Source: an uncultured Alphaproteobacteria bacterium
Lineage (GTDB): Bacteria > Pseudomonadota > Alphaproteobacteria > Rs-D84
Reading direction: 5' to 3'
DNA length: 64,000 nucleotides
NCBI GenBank assembly: GCA_944389385.1
Contig: CALXMC010000002.1
Location: 109,831 to 173,830, forward strand
Part shown: one piece after another, positions 59,464 to 64,000 of the stretch
How positions within the stretch are numbered: position 1 is the stretch's first letter
How the letters are laid out: every line of letters starts with the position of its first letter
Notes under the pieces: generated by a model
Databases searched by the model: none
Told to the model about the DNA's origin: nothing
What the model saw: the letters and a program-made list of their open reading frames with translations, nothing else
Translations under genes and position numbers: made by a program

Positions 59464-60420
59464 CTATCTAATAATCTCGTGTTTGAACCATTGTTCTTGG
59501 AATTTTGTTTTTTGTTCTATGAATTGGTTTGTTACCTTTAAGCCGTCCGGAACAACTACCAGTTTATCATCGTTATCGTTTGTACGGTGAATAATTGCTA
59601 CACAACGCCCTGTGAATTCTTTTAGTGGTTTGTCTATGCCTAAAACATATGCGTCAAGCTCTTCGCCGTCACCAGAAACTGTGTTTGGAATATAGCCATA
59701 GTTTACTTCGTACACAAAGCCATGCTTTGGGTGCTTTGTACCCAATGGTCTGTCCATGACGACAGATACAATTTTGTTCAGATAGCCAGAGGGGTTGGTC
59801 TGTTTTGATGTTTTGTTTATCTGTTGTAAATGTTGTTTAGCTTTATTTATTGTTTCTTGGGTTAATATAATTTCTTTAATTTGTGCATTTTTTGTCCCGC
59901 TAAGCTCGCATGTAATATTATTGATTTTACAGAACTCGTATTCAATTATTGAAATTGCGCGACCATGAGTTACTGCAAGTATTGTATCCTCTGCATTATG
60001 CTTGTTAAATATATCTATCATAAAATTGAAAAAACGTGTGACTATTTCTCTTTTATTTTCACCTGTACGACCAAATCGTATTTCGTAATCCCCTGCAATT
60101 TGTTTAGTAGCAACTTCTATCATTTCTGGGTGTTTTTTTGTGTCACCGCCATGAAAGCCGTAATCTATTTCGCGTAATCTTTCGTCTGTAATGATAGATA
60201 ATGGTTGTTTGATTGTATCAAGAAATATTTGCGCGGTTTCCTTGGTGCGGGTGTATGGTGAAGAATATGTAGCGTTTAGTTTCCCTTTAAAATTTTTTGA
60301 TGCATCTTTTACTTGTTGTGCACCGTCACTCGTCAAATTATTTAAAATGTCTGGATCAGAGTTTTGCACCAATTTGGCTTGTGATTTACTTTCGCCGTGG
60401 CGCATAAAAAGCAGTTTCAT
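59464..60420 (-). CDS. Histidine phosphatase fused to an inorganic pyrophosphatase-like domain
   Basis: A 318-residue two-domain enzyme. Residues 1-195 are a phosphoglycerate-mutase-type histidine phosphatase: MRHGES at 6-11 has the phosphorylated His, SSPYTRTKETA the second Arg, REIDYG, and AVTHGRAIS the second His. Residues about 208-318 are a soluble inorganic-pyrophosphatase-like domain (MDRPLGTKHPKHG, VNYGYIPNT, GDGEELDAYVLG, IIHRTNDNDDKLVVVP), with the acidic metal residues kept. Fusion suggests it acts on a phosphorylated compound while also clearing pyrophosphate. I have not seen this fusion in a housekeeping role. Probably carried in by the flanking repeats. Confidence 0.85.
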   Translation of the reverse strand: MKLLFMRHGESKSQAKLVQNSDPDILNNLTSDGAQQVKDASKNFKGKLNATYSSPYTRTKETAQIFLDTIKQPLSIITDERLREIDYGFHGGDTKKHPEMIEVATKQIAGDYEIRFGRTGENKREIVTRFFNFMIDIFNKHNAEDTILAVTHGRAISIIEYEFCKINNITCELSGTKNAQIKEIILTQETINKAKQHLQQINKTSKQTNPSGYLNKIVSVVMDRPLGTKHPKHGFVYEVNYGYIPNTVSGDGEELDAYVLGIDKPLKEFTGRCVAIIHRTNDNDDKLVVVPDGLKVTNQFIEQKTKFQEQWFKHEIIR

Positions 60421-60435
60421 TTTTATGTACCTTGA

Positions 60436-60719
60436 TTCTTATTTAAGTGTAATCCTAGCATAATATTTTGGTGTTGTAATATAAAATTTAAGTTTTCCCT
60501 GATATTCGCTGATGATTCCCTGTTATGGTCTGAAAAATTCCCTGTTGTTTTTGTAGGGATTTTTTTTGGGTGGGTGGGGTGCAAGTACTTAGAAAACTGT
60601 GGGCGGGTTCTGGTGCAGATTGTGTGAGTTTTGATCAAAATGTCCGTTTTTTGCAAAAAATCCCTGTTTTTCCCTGTTTCTTATTGTGTGGTGTATGTGT
60701 TTTAGTCGATTTTGCGTGG
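60436..60719. repeat. Right copy of the ~250 bp direct repeat
   Basis: Same orientation and order of landmarks as 58439-58720, with scattered substitutions and small indels. Confidence 0.75.
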
Positions 60720-60779
60720 TGAAAATAAGTAGATTTTAACATGTTTTTTTGTTATCCTTTTGGCAAAGAGTGCTGCTAA

Positions 60780-61001
60780 ATGAATATCTTACCAGATTAT
60801 ATAAAGGGTGAACGGGTGCAATTGCGCCGTTCTTTATCGTCGCATGCCAGTGCTGTGTGGCAATACGTCAAAGATAATCAAGATTTCTTTATGAAATCGG
60901 TAAAGCGTTTCTGTGATACAGCGGTTTTTGCAATTGTTAATGAAGATAATGCAATAAAATTGGAAAAAACAGGTCAAGTATTGTGTAAAAATATTCTTTG
61001 A
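60780..61001 (+). pseudogene. Remnant of a GNAT acetyltransferase with internal deletion
   Basis: A 73-residue frame. The start, YIKGERVQLRRSLSSHASAVWQYVKDNQ, resembles the opening of GNAT acetyltransferases (G-E-R-V-x-L-R). FAIVNEDN suggests the next strand. The end NAIKLEKTGQVLCKNIL looks like the GNAT C-terminus (N-x-x-x-x-x-L-E-K-x-G-F). The acetyl-CoA-binding R/QxxGxG/A loop is missing, so about 80 residues seem to have been lost in the middle. I infer a degraded gene; it precedes the MFS gene by 27 bases. Confidence 0.6.
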
Positions 61002-61028
61002 CAAGGTTGTATTAAATAAAATAACGAG

Positions 61029-62234
61029 ATGAAAATGTCTAATGCTGGTGCGTTGCTGATATTAAAATTATCTAGATTTTGTCTGTATTTTATGCCTTTG
61101 ATACCTGTTATTACATTGGTGTATTTGGGCAAGGGTGTTTCGTTGGCGGATTTCTTTTTAATTCAGGGAATTTTCAGAATAGCGGCGTTTTTATTTGAAA
61201 TACCCAGTGGTTATTTGGCTGACGTTTTTTCCAGAAAGAAAATTATGGTTTTGGCCGCGCTTTTACAATTTTTGGGAATGTTTTTATTGATATGGGCGCA
61301 AGGGTTTTGGGCTGTTGTGGTTTGTGAGTCACTTATGGGAATGGCCAGCGCACTACTTTCTGGTACGGGTGAAGCCTATGTGTATGACCTGTTAAAGCGA
61401 GACGGTAAGGAAAATCAGTATATAAAAGAAAATGGTTCAATAAAGTCATTCGCGCAGGCGGGGACGTTTGTTTCCATGGTCATAGGCGGGGTATTGTTGA
61501 CAAGGGGCGAGAATGTATTGTTGGGGGTTGAGGCACTTGTGGTATTCTTTGGGTTTGTGTTGATGCTGTTTTTGCCGGAAATCAAAGAAGTCAGGCGCAA
61601 AGTTGTACCAGAGGCAAGCCCACTGAAAGATTGCCTTGGTATAGTAAAGATGTCTGTGAAACATCCAGAAATAAAGTGGTTGATGTTGTTCCCCGCGATA
61701 TATTCAACATTTACGATAGTGTTATTGTGGTTGTTACAGCCGGCGATGGAGTTGGCTTTGGTACCTGTTGCATTGTTTGGGGTGTTCTTTGCCGTCAATC
61801 AAGGAAGCAGGGTATTGTTTTCCAAATTTGCACATAAAATTTTGAATGCTTTTGGTGCCAAAAGGTTATTGGTGGGTTGTGTTGGGGCGTTGGTGTTGGG
61901 GTTTTCTGCGGTGCTTTTGATGATAAATTCAAATGGGTTTATGATGCCGTTGGTGTATGCGATATGCGGAATGGTTGCGATTATACCCGCCGTTCAGACG
62001 ATGTGTGTGTTGGTATTTAATGATTATATACATCACAGAATTCAATCAAACGAGCGCGGCACAGTATTAAGTGTAAGTTCAATGTTTAATATGGGGATAT
62101 CTGGGGCGGTGTTGATGGCGGCAAAGCCATTGTTAAGTAATTTTGGTGTGGAAATAACATCCTTTATATTCTTGGTATTGGTGGTGTTTATTCTTATACC
62201 ACTGAACAAAGTATTTAAGATAAAAAATTTATAG
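61029..62234 (+). CDS. MFS transporter
   Basis: A 401-residue protein with about 12 transmembrane helices and two six-helix halves. The MFS loop-2 motif appears as GYLADVFSRKKIM (about residues 58-70), the usual G-x-x-x-D-R/K-x-G-R-K/R position. Substrate unknown; short-chain drug and sugar exporters of this subfamily are common. The exact start is either ATG 61029 or ATG 61035, of which the latter has a better-spaced GAG site. It follows the GNAT remnant and has no terminator I could see before the promoter of the next gene. Confidence 0.88.
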   Translation: MKMSNAGALLILKLSRFCLYFMPLIPVITLVYLGKGVSLADFFLIQGIFRIAAFLFEIPSGYLADVFSRKKIMVLAALLQFLGMFLLIWAQGFWAVVVCESLMGMASALLSGTGEAYVYDLLKRDGKENQYIKENGSIKSFAQAGTFVSMVIGGVLLTRGENVLLGVEALVVFFGFVLMLFLPEIKEVRRKVVPEASPLKDCLGIVKMSVKHPEIKWLMLFPAIYSTFTIVLLWLLQPAMELALVPVALFGVFFAVNQGSRVLFSKFAHKILNAFGAKRLLVGCVGALVLGFSAVLLMINSNGFMMPLVYAICGMVAIIPAVQTMCVLVFNDYIHHRIQSNERGTVLSVSSMFNMGISGAVLMAAKPLLSNFGVEITSFIFLVLVVFILIPLNKVFKIKNL

Positions 62235-62272
62235 TCGATTTCGGATTTTTGTGGGGCGGGGCGTTATAATGC

Positions 62273-62300
62273 TTGACAATTTTGTTATTTTGTCTAGACT
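62273..62300 (+). promoter_or_regulatory. Sigma70-type promoter
   Basis: TTGACA, 16-base spacer, TAGACT, upstream of the gene at 62329. Confidence 0.55.
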
Positions 62301-62328
62301 GTTTTTAGTATAAAAATATGGTGGTGTT

Positions 62329-63129
62329 ATGAAATACTGGGATGATAAAAAAGAAAATTTAATCATTAACGCTGATACCATTCGGCGCTTTAATAAAGAA
62401 AATCCGTTGAGTGGGCGGTATGCCTGTGATGAACGGGTGTTGGGTGATGTCGCGAATTCTTTAATTAACAAAAATTCAAAATTTGAAGACGTTTATCACA
62501 TGGTCACGTTGATTAACTCGTTTTACAGTACTCGTATGGGTGGGGACGATTGTTATGCTTTGTCGAAAATTTTGTATAACCGCCATGGCGATATTTTGGG
62601 CGCAATGGACAACGGTAACAAAAATGTTGTTCAAAGCGTGATAAAAGACCAAGTTGATGCACGCGAAAAACATGATGAGCATGGGGCGCCAGTGTTGCGC
62701 AGTGTGGCGTTTTCATTTACGTCTAAATATTTTTCCATTATATCGCGGTATCGGTTTCATGATGATAAATTCCCAATTTATGACAGTTTGGTTGCCGGGC
62801 TGTTGGATTTTTGGTACAGAAATAAAGGCACGAATCTTGTATCAAAAACACGCAAAAATTATAACTATATGGAATACTGCAAATATATAAACAGATTTTG
62901 CAGAGTTGTGGAATATAAAGAACTGGATTCGTATTTATGGACATTGGGGCGAAAAATTGTTCCGTATGTAACCGATATTTCAGCAGAAGAATATAAGCGT
63001 CTGATGCCTGGGAAAGACTTAAAAACCGGCAAAGATAAATACACGATTGCGATTACATCCAGTCTGCCATCTGATACGATGGAAAGAATTTTGAAGGCCG
63101 TTGCGCGTGATAATCAAAAGTCGCGGTAA
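62329..63129 (+). CDS. Protein resembling OGG-fold DNA glycosylase family, function unassigned
   Basis: A 266-residue cytoplasmic helical protein. The segment FSFTSKYFSIISRYRFHDDKFPIYDSLV resembles, over about 113-145, the F..KY....P..FPIYDS phrase of the 8-oxoguanine glycosylase OGG-fold family. The HhH-GPD Lys/Asp pair of true OGG enzymes cannot be placed with confidence. The rest has no motif. It has its own promoter and stands alone. A DNA-repair role is possible but weakly supported. Confidence 0.55.
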   Translation: MKYWDDKKENLIINADTIRRFNKENPLSGRYACDERVLGDVANSLINKNSKFEDVYHMVTLINSFYSTRMGGDDCYALSKILYNRHGDILGAMDNGNKNVVQSVIKDQVDAREKHDEHGAPVLRSVAFSFTSKYFSIISRYRFHDDKFPIYDSLVAGLLDFWYRNKGTNLVSKTRKNYNYMEYCKYINRFCRVVEYKELDSYLWTLGRKIVPYVTDISAEEYKRLMPGKDLKTGKDKYTIAITSSLPSDTMERILKAVARDNQKSR

Positions 63130-63205
63130 AAGTTTCCCATAAATGTATGGTTGAATTTTTTGGCGAATGGTATTATAATTCTTTGTGTCCAAGGAAGGGA
63201 GTTTT

Positions 63206-63847
63206 ATGATGCCAAAATCAAAGTCTGAAAAAACAAAATCTGTAAAATCACGTCGCACGTCGCGCGCGGCGAATTATAATCCAATCGCGTCGTCGGTTAA
63301 ACGTTTGTATAACAAAAGTGCGCCTTTGCTGATATGCGAAGCGTTGTTGTTTGGCGTGGCGGCAATACTGATGGTGATTAAACCGGTTGCGATTTTAACT
63401 GCGCTGACGTTGGTGATTGGTGTGGCTTTGGTGTTGTTCGGATTGTATCGCACAATCGCAGGTTTCGTTGTTTCGCGTGACATGGGTGGCGGATGGTTCG
63501 ATGTGGTGTTCGGATTGCTGACGGTTGTGTTGGGTGTATTGTTCTGTATATATCCGGTGGGATCGGTCGCGGCGTTGGTTTATATATTTGTAATCTTGTT
63601 TGCGTTGCGTGCGATTTTGTCGCTGATATTCTCGATAAACATGATACGCGCGCGGTTTGGCAATTATTGGTTTGATTTGATTATGTCAATTATACTGATT
63701 GCGCTGGCGGTATTTTTACTGTTCTATCCTATGGCGGGCGCAGTTGTTATGGTGTATTATTTGGCCATAACATTATTACTGTATGCCGCGGCGGATGTGT
63801 ATATGTACATTGAAATATTAAAATTGAAAAGATTGGTAAATGATTAA
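63206..63847 (+). CDS. HdeD-family membrane protein
   Basis: A 213-residue inner-membrane protein. A basic N-terminal tail (residues 1-35) is followed by six transmembrane helices in three pairs. The helix pattern ends with short charged loops, GGGWFDVVFGLLTVVLGV and NYWFDLIMSIILIALAV, matching the repeated motif of HdeD-like proteins. HdeD is linked to acid and stress tolerance in enteric bacteria; no exact activity is known. GGGAGTTTT precedes the ATG at 63206. Confidence 0.82.
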   Translation: MMPKSKSEKTKSVKSRRTSRAANYNPIASSVKRLYNKSAPLLICEALLFGVAAILMVIKPVAILTALTLVIGVALVLFGLYRTIAGFVVSRDMGGGWFDVVFGLLTVVLGVLFCIYPVGSVAALVYIFVILFALRAILSLIFSINMIRARFGNYWFDLIMSIILIALAVFLLFYPMAGAVVMVYYLAITLLLYAAADVYMYIEILKLKRLVND

Positions 63848-63876
63848 AAAAATCGCCCGTTTGGGCGATTTTTTAT
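63845..63876 (+). terminator. Terminator after the HdeD-like gene
   Basis: Stem AAATCGCCC / GGGCGATTT, loop GTTT, T-rich tail. Confidence 0.85.
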
Positions 63877-63882
63877 GTTGGC

Positions 63883-63911
63883 TTGAAATTTCCTGGAATA
63901 TGTTGTAAGAT
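63883..63911 (+). promoter_or_regulatory. tRNA-Arg promoter
   Basis: TTGAAA, 17-base spacer, TAAGAT, ending 9 bases before the tRNA. Confidence 0.6.
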
Positions 63912-63920
63912 ATGCGCAAC

Positions 63921-63997
63921 GCGCCCTTAGCCCAGCTGGATAGAGCATCGGATTTCTAATCCGCAGGTCGCAGGTTCGAATCCTGCAGGGCGCGCCA
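63921..63997 (+). tRNA. tRNA-Arg (anticodon TCT)
   Basis: 77 bases including encoded CCA. Acceptor GCGCCCT / AGGGCGC with discriminator G. Anticodon stem CGGAT / ATCCG around loop TTCTA-type with TCT in the anticodon. T-arm GGTTCGAATCC. Confidence 0.96.
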
Positions 63998-64000
63998 GAA

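Overview
The window looks like the chromosome of an uncultured, host-associated Gram-negative alphaproteobacterium. Outer-membrane biogenesis genes (BamE, LptB, LptC, an OmpA-type lipoprotein, a giant autotransporter) give the cell type. The CarD regulator and the DUF2924/DUF5681/phage-type genes fit Alphaproteobacteria. A one-piece pyruvate:ferredoxin oxidoreductase (nifJ) points to anaerobic life, probably in a gut. Promoters follow a TTGNNN-17-TATAAT pattern and stem-loop plus T-run terminators are common. The species assignment is inference.

Layout. 0-34 kb is core chromosome: tyrS with an EnvC-like gene; a Fic/Doc-like plus phosphotransferase pair; a CtpA protease; a ClpP-like protease; nifJ; bamE; carD; lptC-lptB; an OmpA lipoprotein; enolase; a ~1950-residue autotransporter; a leucine-rich-repeat protein overlapping a cyclophilin; ssb; rho; and several secreted cysteine-rich proteins of unknown role. 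Gaps between these genes hold three families of dispersed GC-rich or palindromic repeats.

34.4-44.6 kb is a decayed mobile element next to tRNA-Pro. It has a serine recombinase whose N-terminus is frameshifted at the catalytic serine, DUF2924 and two DUF5681 genes, a ParB-domain DNA adenine methyltransferase, a terminase that has lost its ATPase in frame, and a cytosine methyltransferase stub. Capsid, portal and tail genes are absent. Between the recombinase and DUF2924, on the opposite strand, sits an AT-rich two-gene cassette: an Mrr-type PD-(D/E)XK nuclease followed by a HEPN-like protein with an RNNFLH motif. This is the best candidate for an undescribed defence system in the window.

44.7-58.3 kb is an AT-rich surface-glycan island: a PHP phosphoesterase, an acyltransferase, a radical SAM enzyme, five glycosyltransferases, UDP-glucuronate decarboxylase, a deacetylase-like protein and three methyltransferases. 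Two of the methyltransferases look RNA-directed, which is odd here. 58.4-60.7 kb is a pair of ~250 bp direct repeats around a small Cys-rich gene and a phosphoglycerate mutase/pyrophosphatase fusion. 60.8-64 kb holds a GNAT remnant, an MFS transporter, an OGG-like protein, an HdeD-like membrane protein and tRNA-Arg.
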